Below, in pieces: positions 22,050 to 33,806 of a stretch of DNA of 64,000 bases; position 1 is the first letter of the stretch; each line of letters starts with the position of its first letter. Below the pieces are notes generated by a model, which was given only the letters and a program-made list of their open reading frames with translations, was not told where the DNA came from and searched no databases. A program made the position numbers and the translations under genes. This DNA comes from Polytrichum commune (taxonomy: Eukaryota > Streptophyta > Polytrichopsida > Polytrichales > Polytrichaceae), in assembly GCA_950295325.1 (NCBI GenBank), contig OX485805.1, positions 48,198,758 to 48,262,757 on the forward strand, in the 5' to 3' direction.

Positions 22050-23770
22050 GATGGGTGGCGATGCTCTTACCACCAAGAAACTCACCCCCGAAGTCATAAA
22101 ACCTACCTACGATCCCTCTCTTCCAATTCCACTCAATATGAAGACAATTCCTCCTACATGGAACATTCCTAGCACCCATGTTTTGTCAAATCCTTGGAGC
22201 ATGGCCACTGCAAAGAAGCTGCTAATTTTAATTTGTTCAAGTACCCGTTCCCAAGCCGCCTTGGCATAGATGATGAATTCATCCCACATGCGGTGTTTGA
22301 CCTTCATTTCATGCCAATGTTTGTGATTGAAAACTTCGTCATTACGCTCAATCCAAATGGTCCACAATGTATAATGCCTCTAAGGAGGTGCCAAATTTTG
22401 ATCTTTTTCCCATACTTATTGGGAACCCTTTCCCCAAAAATGGCTTGCCTCTGGTTAAAACAATCATAATTGCCAAATTTGACTCCACAAAGCTCATGCA
22501 TAATGTAAGTGGCCCATCTCCACGCCCACTTGGCTTGGATGCAGTCCCAAAACTTGTGCTTGATAGATTCACTCGTGTTAGGATGACAAAATGGGCATTG
22601 TTTGGAAATGGAGGCCGGCGCAATGTGAGCATGCCATTCATTGACTGCCACCATCTTTGTGCTAGATGGACCATATGAAGGCAAAATTCCTTCTCGGACC
22701 GAAGCCTACTTGTAAAACTTGTAGTTACTAGGAAGGAAACCTTGCCACTTATCTACCACATGTGTGGTGCCCGGGTTCCTGTTGAGTCCCGCCCAAGTTT
22801 AGTGGTGTAATTAAGAAAGCGGTAACCATCCATCCACCGCCACTAGTCCAGATCCCAGTTAAGTGTGGCAATTTTCCCATAGAAAAAGATGATTTCTTCC
22901 CTTTCTCCTTTTCTTTTTCGGGCCTCCAGTGCTATGGATGATTTTAACCTCATGGAAGAAGCCTACCCATTCACCAGTTGGTTTTTTCCATTCCCTAAGA
23001 CATCGGGAGTGAGTGCCTACCGTAAAACATTGCACATGGAGGGACATGTATAGAAAGATTATGCAGTTGCATGCATTGTGGTGAAAAATCGGTGACACGT
23101 TTCATAACAAACGTAGGATCTTCTTCATCATTAACGTAAAAACCAATCCATTGTCCAGGGTCGGTGATATCCACATCATCCTCTAACTTGTGTCTCCATT
23201 GTTCCGCAATTTTGCTTGTAAGTTCCAACTAATCTCCAAACTCCATAGGCGCAAGGTTAAATTTTGCTTTAGCTCTATCCCAGGTGAGGAAATCCCATTG
23301 CTCGTTGTCCCAAATATCGTCCATGCACTAGATCCCCTTGCAGTAAAGAGTGCAACATTTTTCATAGGTAGAACCTTTATTGATAAGTTCCATGCCATAT
23401 GACCACCATATGTTCATGTGAAGTAATTCCATTCTCGTGCGAGGGGGAAGTTGATAGGTGCCCTTCACCATCATTTTCCATGCTTTGCTAATGTGGCCGC
23501 ATATCCTTGACCCTACGACACCTTGGTGTTGTTTGTTGGTAAACCAATCAAGGCTGACCCCCAACTCCTTCCTCTTTGTGGGTTAAATCTAGCTAGCTAT
23601 ACCTAAGCATTAGCTGGAGGTGAGATTCCTTGGGCTCGACTGCTTTAACAATCCACTTGCAAAGAAGGTTGGTTTTGGCTACCTCTGAATCTACAAGTCC
23701 CATTCCACCGTACTTCTTTTTCATGCAACATTCCTTCCAACTAACCCTCTTGAAAGCAAATTTTAACTAA
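22050..23770 (-). pseudogene. L1-type LINE, reverse-transcriptase C-terminal part and zinc-binding region
   Basis: Read on the minus strand in several frames. The order is KKKYGGMGLVDSEVAKTNLL near 23700, which is the 'K-GGLGL-D' segment after the reverse transcriptase in plant L1 elements. Next are pieces of the linker (23564-22995). Then comes the zinc-binding domain near 22600-22500 (CPFC, SESIKHKFWDC). Last is the typical tail with WTIWIERNDEVFNHK near 22350, followed by WERVLEQIK. Several frameshifts and stops break it. The endonuclease, the reverse-transcriptase core and the poly-A tail are absent or unrecognisable. Confidence 0.85.
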
Positions 23771-25072
23771 TATGCTTTCAAGTGGAATGTGGCATATCTT
23801 AAAGGAGAGATTATGCATAAGCTTAAGGAAAAGTGAGAAAGTTTACCAAGAGAAGCATCATTTTTTCATAAACTTAGGCTCACATCCAGATTGTATAGGG
23901 AGTTTATGAAACACTTATGGCTAGATGTGTGTGTGGGTGGGTGCGCATGCATGTGCGTGTGTTTTAATTTTGCACATTCTCATGAATGCTCACACATAAA
24001 ATGGGTCTCCAGGATATATGGTACCAACGGAATGTAGGACAAAGGTGTAGATGCTTGTAATATATGGGTTGTGTAGTCAAGGTTTATTTGTTTAATGGCA
24101 AGCAATAAGTATGTTTTAAGTAAACCTAGGCTTATTCACGAGTTATGGACAAAATGAGATTCTATGTGTGCACTTCTTTTGGTGGACCCTATGATGAAAA
24201 TGACATCAACTACTCCTAGATGTGGACTGCATCTCATGTTGTAGCATGTGCTAGATGCATGCACACTGTGTCATTTGTGAAAAAAAACACATATCTAGAG
24301 GGACTATTTAATCAAATTGGTTCTCAAACTATGTATGATTGGGATTTTTATCAAATTCTTTTGGTTTGTCCTTGAAGCAATTGGTTGTGCAATGTGTATG
24401 TCTCAACTGTGCAAAAACAATTCTTGAATGCATTATTAATTTTGGACAAGCCTTTTGTCCATATTTACTTAAATCCTAGTTTAATGTTCCTACTCAATGT
24501 GAAGTCACATGCATGCACATGGGATGGGCTAGATACGTGAAATACCTCCCCACTCTAATGGTAATTGTTACTCTAATACTTGTGTTTAAAAGTTGTGGAC
24601 GGAAATCACGTTGCACATTTACCATTCATAAATAGAGGTTTACTAAGCAAATATGACCAACAACAACTTACAAATGTCATCGAGACATTAATTATATGCT
24701 TGGAATTATGGCAAAGGGTGTGTAAGAATTCGTCATGTGTAAAAGCAAAGATTGCAACAAAATCTGGTGGACTTGAAGATAAGGGCATATTAAATCGAAG
24801 ACTTAGTGAGAGTGCTAAATGTAGGCCTAGAGGGACCAATGGGTCATGTTCAAACATATATCAGCCATAATGTACCATATTGTATGTCAAAAGGGGGCGT
24901 GACCCTTAACCCAAATGATCCAAATGATAGGATTTTGACATGGTATGCTCAGAGGACCATGGTCACATGCATAAGTGCAAAGTGCCCATTATGTATTCAT
25001 ATGGCTCTATTTTTGGGTTCTCCAAGTGCAAAAAAACCGACTTTTCTCACAGGGAGGATTGTGAGGCCTAGA
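23771..25072. other. intergenic, nothing firmly recognised
   Basis: AT-rich spacer. A 96-codon open frame at 24580-24870 has no recognisable domain and is not supported as a gene. Confidence 0.35.
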
Positions 25073-25212
25073 ACACACATGTCATTTGACACGGGCGGTC
25101 ATTGCAACACGACCCCAATTACGTATGTCAAGTCGAACCTATGATAATTGCAAACACATGTAGATGGGGTCGTGTTGCAATGATCGCTGTGTCAAATGGC
25201 AAGTGTGTTTGT
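25073..25212. mobile_element. short foldback MITE, about 140 bp
   Basis: The left arm 'catttgacacgggcggtcat', continuing to 'gcaacacgacccca', is matched in reverse complement by the right arm. The arms are about 43 bases with a few mismatches around a loop of about 50 bases. The duplicated flanking bases are not clear. No coding capacity. Confidence 0.7.
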
Positions 25213-25797
25213 GGAACCACATTGTCTATTTTCAGGCCTGAAAGTGGCAGCCTCCCAACTGCAGCGATTTAATGTTATAAAAGCCTGGTGCCGGAGGAGG
25301 GGTCACCTTGGACTAGTTCTTCGACTGGTCCGGAAGATAAGCCTGAAGTTACCAAAACAAGGTTGCTCTCGCTTAGAGCTGCTGATCAGTGCACCTCCGA
25401 GTTCTAAGACTGCCACCTTCGTTAATTCCCCATCTGCAGTTCCAAGTACGAAGTTGTTGTATGTAAGTAGGCGATGGTGGAACTCCTGGTAGAGAGATTA
25501 ACATTTTGCATGTCTGCAAGTTGTGTACGAGTACTCCTGCGGAGGTTGAGATGATGTGCATATCAGGTTGCGAGGGTTTCATCACATGTCGTCGTTAGTA
25601 ATTGCTGCAAGAAACCTTGATTACATGTTGATGAAGAGAAGCAGTCAGGAGGATGCGACATAGCCTACGGCAGAATTAGAGAGAGAGAGAGAGAGTAGTG
25701 CATTCTTCAGAGAGAGAGAGAGAGAGAGCCTCTTGAAGTTTTGGTGTTTTTGTTGTTGTGGCGAGGGTTAGGTGAAGGCGAAGGCGCAGGTGAAGAA
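25213..25797 (+). other. exon-like and GA-rich stretch upstream of gene U
   Basis: Sequence at 25237-25455 is less AT-rich than its neighbours, follows an acceptor-like 'attttcag' and ends at a donor-like GTAAGTAGG near 25458. Its best frame gives 'PEEGSPWTSSSTGPEDKPEV' but contains stops. It could be an upstream exon, a 5' UTR exon or a decayed exon of gene U or of a neighbour. Two GA runs (25678-25694 and 25711-25728) follow, as is common in plant 5' leaders. Confidence 0.3.
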
Positions 25798-26824
25798 TGA
25801 GTCCGTTGGCATCAGTGGAGAGAACAGCGAGTTTCTTTGGACCTAAGTCGTCTTTGCGAAGGATTCGCGTCGCAGGTTTATCTTGTACAAGTTTCTGGCG
25901 TTTTATACCAGGGTATGATCACGGTTTCTGATAGCGAAAACCTGATTTCTTGACGTGTGTCTGTGCTGGACGTGATATGTAGCCTCCGAATCGAATAGAG
26001 ATCCTCGAGATCGACGCTCGGGGATAGGCTTAAGCCTACTGTTGGCCCTTTTAGTAAGCTTTGACCCTCCAATCTTTCTTGGAGCTGGCCGTGCAGCAGA
26101 GAATTAGCAGCGCTTGGAGACGTTCGTGAAGGATATAGAGGAGTGAATCTATGAACGCGGTGACTATCTTACAGATTACTCCTGCTATACGAATGGCTTG
26201 GCTTTGATTGTCTGCACTAGTCTGCGACCGAGATCTTTAAGATTATCTACATCACCTCCACTTCAACTGCGTCATTCAATTCGGCAGTAGCGAGGTGTGC
26301 CTCTTCTTCACCTACCTTCACATCATCAATGATGAGCAGACATCCTTATTAGTAGTGCAAGATGCGGATAGAGCTGCAGGATTAACGGCAGTTGTTGCAT
26401 TTGCAGGAAAGGGCTCAAAGGTTCCCCGTTTCTCGCTTGTTCTGCACAAGAAGGAAGTCTAAGCTCCGTGGACCTTTGAAGCTGTGATCCTTTGACCATG
26501 CCGGAGCCACTAGAGGTGCCATCTCTTGCGTTCAGGACCGAAAGTGTGTTCAATGTCTCTGCAAATGCAGGGGCAGGAACATCGTGCCCATTTAACACCT
26601 GTCCGGGCCCTTTCAGAAACCCGGAGCAGCACAAGCAGTGTTGCCAAAAGAATCTAACGGTACTTGCTTGCAAAGATGGATCAGATGCTGCAGAGAAGAT
26701 GCCCAGGATTAACGACCTGCCAGGAGGCGATCAAGGGTTAGTGATTTCTTCCTTCGACACTTCCGCCGTGTTTGGAAAATCTATCATCTCTTACACACGG
26801 AGGACCGGCGCTTTTTGTCTGTGA
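25798..26824 (+). other. 5' region of gene U, exon structure unresolved
   Basis: An ATG at 25798 begins a frame coding for MSPLASVERTASFFGPKSSL and more, basic and Ser-rich like an organelle targeting peptide. It could end at a donor near 25878. A second open frame starts at ATG 26498 and runs 108 codons to 26824, with 'PLEVPSLAFRTES' also preserved in the fragment at 1165-1880. Between them, the stretch at 26250-26460 codes for EVCLFFTYLHIINDEQ and VVQDADRAAGLTAVVAFAGK before a stop. I cannot join these into one gene model. The region may be the start of gene U, or it may be partly dead. Confidence 0.4.
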
Positions 26825-27302
26825 CCGGATGATGGTTCCGGCCACCGAAAAAAGCCCCGCCCCTCCCCGACTTGAGTAACATTCTTAATTCTCTGAAAAT
26901 TTGTAGGACACTCAAAACACATGGTATCCTAAACATATGCTGTTGGAATTTTTACTTGGACATGTGTTAAGGTGTAAATCCATGTGGAAGGTGCGTAGTT
27001 GTGGCACTGCTGCCTCAAATTGCAGAGCTTCGCAAAAAATCACAAAATTATGATTTCAAGGTTTGTGAGCTGATTTGAGTAGGTATATTTGGACTGTGAG
27101 TAGTCACCTTTAGCCTGCAAACATCTATACAATTGGATTTGTCAAAAAAAACTTTAGATCTTCAACTATGATTGTTGAATTTGAGGTCACATGTTTTGGA
27201 CAGATTTGAGGGAAATTGGGCGTGGGAAGTTAGGGGTTAAACTGTTTGCACCAAATGGTCGGGCCCAACTTCAACTTATTTAATAGTTTTTTTGAGTTTA
27301 AC

Positions 27303-27489
27303 TTTATGGTATTTAGTGTCACTTACTATAAGGGTTATGCAATGCTCTAACTTTTTATCGAGAATGTAAGTTTTCATGAAGTAAAGTCCATACAACTTAT
27401 TTAACTTCTTTGGTAAAACATAAAATGTATAATAAGGAGTTATGACCTTGCATACTTCCAAATAGTGAGTGATACTATATACCGTAAAC
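27303..27489. mobile_element. MITE family 1, copy b
   Basis: The left end 'ggtatttagtgtcacttact' and the right end 'aaatagtgagtgatactat' are inverted versions of the family ends. It lies inside the long presumed intron region of gene U, with no coding sequence. Confidence 0.75.
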
Positions 27490-28087
27490 GGTGTACCATT
27501 CAATTTATTATGTGTTGGTTGCAAGTTGTACCTTTGCCTTTGAAAGTCTCTTAGTTACACAAAACATGCTAGGAAGTTTAAATTGATTGAGAATAATAAG
27601 ATTGGAGTGCTTTAGGAATTGTCCTCACAAGAGTTTTATTCTAAAGAAGAGATTCAAAGATTTAAAATCAATCATTAGTGTATATTGAGAAATACATTGT
27701 ACTTGTAAGAATTTCAATATGTTTTTGTTGAATGATATAGTCACCAAGCCGGTGTCTGGTGCGGGCCATCATTAGTACAATAGACATGGGTACAGACATA
27801 GTTGCCGTTCCCAAGTTTCGAAGGCGGCATGTTGAGCGGATGGTGCGGGAATGGGCCTAGATGGGTCTGGACATTAATTCATTTGTAACATGTTGGAATG
27901 GCATAGGTCTAAACTAGTCTAATATAAGTGGCCTCAATTTTTTTGATTCTCACAATCATGATTCCATTTGTTTATTATGATAAGATGAATCAAACAACAT
28001 GATGATGATTTTGAGTTCCGTCTTTATTAAAGTCAAAGATCAAATTCATCATCGCTCACGTATATATATCCCCTAGTTCACTTCACT

Positions 28088-28285
28088 GTTTATGATATTT
28101 AGTGTCACTTACTATTCGGGTTATGCAGTGCTATAACTATTTATTGAGAATGTAAAAAAGTCATTTATGTTCTATAGTGTCCAAACAACCTATTCAACTT
28201 TTCAAGAGTAAAAATTGAAGTTATGAATAAGAAGTTATTGGATTGCACATCTCCAAATAGTTAGTGACAGTAAATACCATAAACA
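28088..28285. mobile_element. MITE family 1, copy c
   Basis: The ends 'gatatttagtgtcacttact' and 'atagttagtgacagtaaata' are inverted relative to each other. The middle carries 'gttctatagtgtccaaacaa', the shared core of the family. It also lies within the gene U locus. Confidence 0.8.
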
Positions 28286-28320
28286 TAAACAGTGTACTGA
28301 TTTCAAAGGCTTACTCCTAA

Positions 28321-28620
28321 TCATGTAATAATCAAGTCTTCACCATTATACGAATTTACAAAGCTCATGACCGGTCGCTCATCGAAGTGGACTAGACTAG
28401 AGCATTTCCAGCACCTGCCCTTGTGCTTTTCTATCCACACAGAGAGCACTTTGTGCAGATCCTCCTGTTTCTGTTCATTAGCAGATCGATTCGGCTCCAT
28501 CAACGGCTTGAGGAGGTGGATGTGTCGTTGCCGTCGCAGCTCATGATCCACACTCCTCTCCCGGTCATGTAGGCCATTTGTCTGACCTAATACTTGGCTT
28601 ATCTGCATATGTATATGCAT
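28321..28620 (-). other. open frame of unknown nature
   Basis: A 99-codon minus-strand frame in a locally GC-richer patch. An ATG near 28500 would give about 60 residues with EDLHKVLSVWIEKHKGRC and a CxxC pair. I recognise no family. The patch could be an exon of gene U read on the other strand, an antisense gene or chance. The plus strand has stops in the matching frames. Confidence 0.2.
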
Positions 28621-29769
28621 CCAACTTCTTTCCTAACTAGACACTGTGGTGTCACTATAACATTCTACGAAACTCAATGAGCATTTGTTGAACTGTTTCA
28701 GTCCACTCCAGGACCAAGAACAGATGTAACTAGTAAGACGTAGTATTTCGGTTTTTGATTCTGCTAGGATTGTTTTTCCTGGGACGCATAGGATCAATAT
28801 CAAAGCTTCTCATTATATCTCAATCCTGATCTGTCGGCACAGGGTTTGATTTCCGTCTTTGTGATTGGTATGGTACTTCATATGATTTCGAGGTTAACGG
28901 TTTCAAGAGATTAACTGGGGCACTAACTTGCGCAAGTTCAATTTGATTTCAGTTGAGAAGCATGGTAGCTACAGTTTATAACGTAGTACATTGAAGTGTT
29001 GAAAAGTGGCTCTGAATTGATTAGTTGAGCACTGAAGGATATAATAATTTGATAGTTTTGTTCAGTGACAGGTCAATATCATAATTTGGTAACCTTAGAT
29101 TGACCAACAGTGTACTGAAATTTTATGGGGCACCCCAACCACTGACAGACGAATCTAGAGCTCCCTTGGATGAGTTGGAAATATGAGTCTAATTGCGTGC
29201 ATGTACTTCCCTATAGGAAATAGAGTTTAACGTTAAGATCCACATGGTTTACTAGCATCATGTATGTGCATTAAGTACAAGCATTTTGACAAAGTATTTT
29301 TGAATTCCAGCTATAGTGTCATCCTTTTGCTAGCTAAGATGTATGTCTTTGACATGTATGGGTCGGAAAGAAAAGGAATATGAAAGAATGATATAATCTG
29401 CTAATTATAGACCAGAGAAGTTACTGGAAGCTTGACATTCTGCTTCTGAATGGCTCATTGTATGTTACTCTTGAATTAGTTCACCAACTGCTTAGGAGGT
29501 GAATCGTAACTCAGGGGTTTTAGAAAACATGCATGCAGGGATATTGCACTCATGATACGGAGACTTTTTCCAAAAAAAATATCTCACTGAAGGTGTTCAT
29601 GTAGACTAATTCCAATCCCCCCGAAATATGACGGGCTAATATTGATAAGGTAAGTGTGACAAGGGTGCGCACTGACTGGACTCCTGGACGAGCTTTTAAA
29701 GCACAGTTCCTCACTTACAGATTGTAGTACTAATGTCAGTCCCTTTGTCAAGACTTTCATAGTTGCAGT

Positions 29770-29900
29770 GTACTATGTAGATGCCTGGATTGGGGTTATC
29801 CCTGAGCCCAAAAGACATCCCCGGTTTTCTGTTTCAGCCAGTATGTCAGTAACAGCTAGGCAACAAGTGGAATTCAATTTTCTTAGATTATCCAATTCAT
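29770..29900 (+). other. possible exon of gene U
   Basis: After an acceptor-like 'tcatagttgcag', one plus-strand frame is open and reads VYYVDAWIGVIPEPKRHPRF and onward for about 45 codons. No donor could be chosen with confidence and no family is recognised. It precedes the firm exons by about 230 bases. Confidence 0.3.
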
Positions 29901-30127
29901 TCAATTCATTCTAGTTTTTCTATTTACTTTGAATGCTTTAATTTGAGCTTGCAACCTCTCTTGATATTTATTTTTTGGCTACTGGTGACCTTTATATGTG
30001 AGTATCGTCTGAACCACAATACTTACAAGAATGCTTCATAAAAAAGGCATCGCATCAACACTTTATACACTAGCCCAAGGTATTTTGCAAGTTGCACTAA
30101 CTAAGTTTCTTGTTGTAATGGTGACAG

Positions 30128-31476
30128 TCGTAGGGCTGCGACTCAAGAGCTCCCCGACCGACCAAATCCACAATTGGCAAATGAGGAGGAACATGTTGCT
30201 TTGCCATTGGAGGAAATGCAGACACAGGATGATGAAGACATGCCAGATGCAATGGCCTTGTCAGCTCCACTGCATGACAATATCATAGTTCTTGCATCTG
30301 CAAATCAAGAACAAAGGTCCCCTTCTGCCCCTGGCCTGGTATTTAAAAGCAATTACCATGAGGCTAACCCTAAGTTGGGACTCAAACGTAAGGCGGAAGA
30401 TGGTGGTAGCTCCAGTGCATACAACCAATTCCACCTTACTAATTCAAAGTACGGTTCGTTCAACAATCTTTAACTTCGTTTTTCCTCTTTCACTCTGTTC
30501 AACCTCCACCAGTAGAGAGGTAAGTAACAACACTTATGTAAAATACAAGTGACAAACACCTCAGTCTTGTTGATCACTACAGCTTGTTGAATCTCTAACA
30601 CGAACTATCATGAGGTAATGGGTATCTGCATGGTGAAATGACTTTGGGATGCTATAGATCTATAATAAAGCTTGTAGGGTCGATGTGCTAAGATTCTTGG
30701 GTGCTGAGAGGTACTGTGCTTACTACTTCATAGATTCATATGTTTTTGTGTGAGTCAAATAAGTTCATCTGATTTTTCTCTAATGTATTCTGTATTGGTA
30801 TGTAATGTGGTGATGTCTAACACATGTGAAGTTTTCATTGTCATCTCAGGATCGGAAAACAGCTTCGAGTCGGAGGTATCCTCAACTCTGCAAGCGAAGA
30901 GGAGGATGCCAATCTTTTTAACAAGGTAATTAAAATGATGCAAATATCTCCCTGACTACTGAATATTTGTAGGGAGAAAGCTCTCGTTCTTTTGATAGGA
31001 GTTCGATCATCAGATTATGGGTTATTAGGACAGTATTATTTCTAGTTTTTGATTAAGCTAGAGATTATTTCTTCACTATCTGTGAACAACCTTTCTATAA
31101 AAGCATTGCCTGCAAGATTGCGTAATAACTTCACATCTGTCTCCTACAGAACCACGGGGCAATACCAATTTTCGGCGAACTAATCCCAGAGGACGACACT
31201 CCCCACGGAGGTGTTGGACTAATTGGTGAGAAACTGCCATTCCCTGCGATGATATTGTCAACAAGAGACCCCCTTGACATTACAATAGCCCGGGGAGTAA
31301 CATCTCAGGAAGTTACTAAGCCTGGAGCGCTCGGAATAGTGAATCCCTGCATGAACCTCAACGGCTCCGGGGTAGCTTCGGTCCGGGACGTCTTCGTCTA
31401 TCATGATGACCACATGGACGAACCTTACTCGATGATTGAATTTTCCCTTCCTGTGGATTCATCGCATTTTGATTAA
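30128..31476 (+). CDS. gene U, three C-terminal exons; product unknown
   Basis: Exons 30128-30448, 30850-30925 and 31150-31476 join in frame with GT-AG borders (acceptor GACAG at 30127; donor GTACGG at 30449; acceptor CTCAG at 30849; donor GTAATT at 30926; acceptor TACAG at 31149). They give about 240 residues to a TAA at 31476. The first exon codes for an acidic, Gln/Asp-rich tract with EMQTQDDEDMPDAM and later GLKRKAEDGGSSS. This resembles a disordered nuclear protein region, with KRKAED as a possible weak localisation signal. The last exon is compact and ordered-looking (IPIFGELIPEDD, MILSTRDPLDITIARG, VRDVFVYHDDHMDEPYSMIE). I recognise no domain. The start of the gene lies upstream, probably near 25.8-26.5 kb. 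Partial copies at 1-195 and 1165-1880 show it has been duplicated. Confidence 0.6.
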
Positions 31477-32215
31477 AAGTTGTGAAACCCAACGTCCCTT
31501 TTTCTGAGCAACTACTATGTTGGAGTATGCGCCAATCGTCTCCGAACCGTTCCTGAACACAGATGATGCGATACTGACAATGATGCAATTTGGGGATACC
31601 AAAGGACGTGATCAGCACTGGCTAATTGGAGGTCTGTAAGTGTGTGATCTGTATGATAGAAATTCTTTAGGCCTGATCCTACCACGACTTTGTAGCACCA
31701 GAACTTTATACCCGCACGTTTCTCCATCCTTGGATTCATCTTGTCACTGAATTGGCAGCCGGACTCAGTGACGTTGTAACGGATTTGTAACCTCTAGTAG
31801 AAATCTGGGCCGCTTGTAAGTATCTTAGAATGAGTTCCTCGGATTATTCTAGTTGTACCAATATTTGTAATGGTGTGGTATCATGTAACTGGAGTTGTTT
31901 TCCTTGTACCGAAAGCAAGTCTGATTTTAGGGTAACCTATGGAGAATTTACGAGCTAGTCTCTCTCTTAGGCATGGGAATTTTAATTGGGGATCTTGATC
32001 TAGATATTTGTGGAGGCTTACTGTCATAATTCTGACTGATTGTGTCAGTGTGTACGTGTGTTCGATTCAATGTACTGTTGTCGTTTGATGTTGGGATTCC
32101 TTCTACAACTGGGGAGTTTCGGAAACTTGAATGCTTCACCATGTACACAATGGTACATATACACACACTGGCTGATCGACATAAAGAAGACCCTCAACTC
32201 TACCCATGATCTCTT
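31477..32215 (+). other. 3' UTR and flank of gene U
   Basis: Non-coding DNA after the stop. The part from about 31970 matches the first 195 bases of the window. In that other copy a methyltransferase 3' end follows at once; here nothing similar follows, so the partner was lost or never copied. Confidence 0.5.
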
Positions 32216-32451
32216 GATGTCAGATTCTGAACATTATGGCTTTATATGTTGTTGTCCTGATCCCGATCAGCATGATTCTTGTGATGCATGGGGGCCCAGA
32301 GGATGATTTCCTTGGTCAACTTTAGGGTCCAGCTGCACATCCCAGTTAAGGCTCCGGGTAGAGTAAGTGACTGATCAAATAATTTAGTTGTGTTGTGCTC
32401 GTAATTGTGCAGTTAAGAGAGTTAGCTAACATATGTGAGAGCTAATCTATC

Positions 32452-33806
32452 TCAGGGGTGCACCACCTAGTTAAAATCAAATTTGAAATAAAAGTTAGCT
32501 AAATTTTGGGACCTTGCTTGTGTGAAAAAATCTTAACTCATCCATATCCATTATGCTAGTTAACTTTTACAAATGAGTACCCCAAGTTTTTGTCTTGAAT
32601 GCCCGCCTTTCACTTTCCCCATCTCTTTTCAGTGTTGCTACGAGATGGACTACCCTATTTCTTACATCGTCCTAAACTAGTACACATTTTAAATAAAAAA
32701 TATATGATAAAATAGTATTGTTCAATGTTTAAATTTAGATAAAGTAATCTTATTTAGTAGTAAGCATTGGGTTTAAATGTATTTTAGTCATAATGAAAAA
32801 CAAATGGTGTGTGCCACATAAGTATAATGTATCATAATTAATGTCATGTTCAAAATTTGGGCAAGTTGAGCAAAACTTTGGTCAGCCAACCTTACCTCCT
32901 CTCTTAAATTGGTCAGCCTTGGGTTAGCGGTAACTAGGATGTGTAACCGTGCAATTGGTTAGCCCGCATGAGTTGATGTAGAGGGCTCCCTATTCCATCT
33001 TTAGATGTGTTGGATTGTTGTCACGTGAGGTGACATCGGGGGCTAAGTCACGTCAATTTAGGAGTAAATGGACTCCACTAGGAATCCATGTGTGTTAGGA
33101 TGAGTAACGGACTCCATTGGGAGTCCTAGTTAGTTGTTCATCCGCTCCATGGATGAACTCCACATAGGATTGGGGTTGTATGGAGAGGAAGGCCTCTTGA
33201 CTTGCCATTGTTGTCAAGTCAAGTCTTGTGAGTGTGTTTTTGAGAGAGAGAGAGCTTGTTGTTGCTTTCTCATGGCTATGGTGTAGTAGATTATGAGTAA
33301 AGCCTTTGCATTCTTTCTCCACCACTTGCACTCTTGGATTCTCCCTTTGTGGAGTGAGAGATAGCTTGACTCTTGTGTGTGAATTTTAGAGTTTCTTAAG
33401 CTTTGTAAGGAGACATTTTAGTTCTTAAGCTTGGAGAGAGAAACCCTCATCTTGAAGAGGTGGTTGTTTAGCATTTTAGTTTGTTATTTTATTTTGCTAA
33501 TTGATGTTAACGCCGACACTCGATCTGTTGTGTTTAACGATCTTAGTTTACACGACATTGTAGTTTTCACAAGGGATGCAAGTGGGTTGTGGCGAATGTG
33601 AGCATGACACGTAGCAGTTTTTGAGGGGGAAATAATTATTTTGTGTTGGAATAGAGAGCCCTCTATGGTATTGATTTCACTAACTCACATTATTACCTAA
33701 TTCTCTTAGGTAGGTGGTGAGGCCATGATTTTAGTTAGCTAGAATTTTGGCTAGCTAATCCTCACTAACTTGGAAGTTAGCTAATTCTTCTAACTATGTG
33801 GTGTGG
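32452..33806. mobile_element. possible TIR element or nested TIR pair
   Basis: 'caccacctagttaaaa' near 32468 and 'ctaactatgtggtgtgg' near 33790 are inverted relatives, with further inward inverted 'ttagctaa' words. Inside, 'agagggctccctattcca' at about 32980 and 'tggaatagagagccctct' at about 33650 form a second inverted pair. The interior is Cys-free AT-rich DNA with a (GA) run at 33242. No transposase is seen. The borders are approximate. Confidence 0.4.

Noticed and set aside
24580-24870. 96-codon open frame as a gene
   Set aside because: No domain, no splice or promoter context, and AT-rich surroundings.
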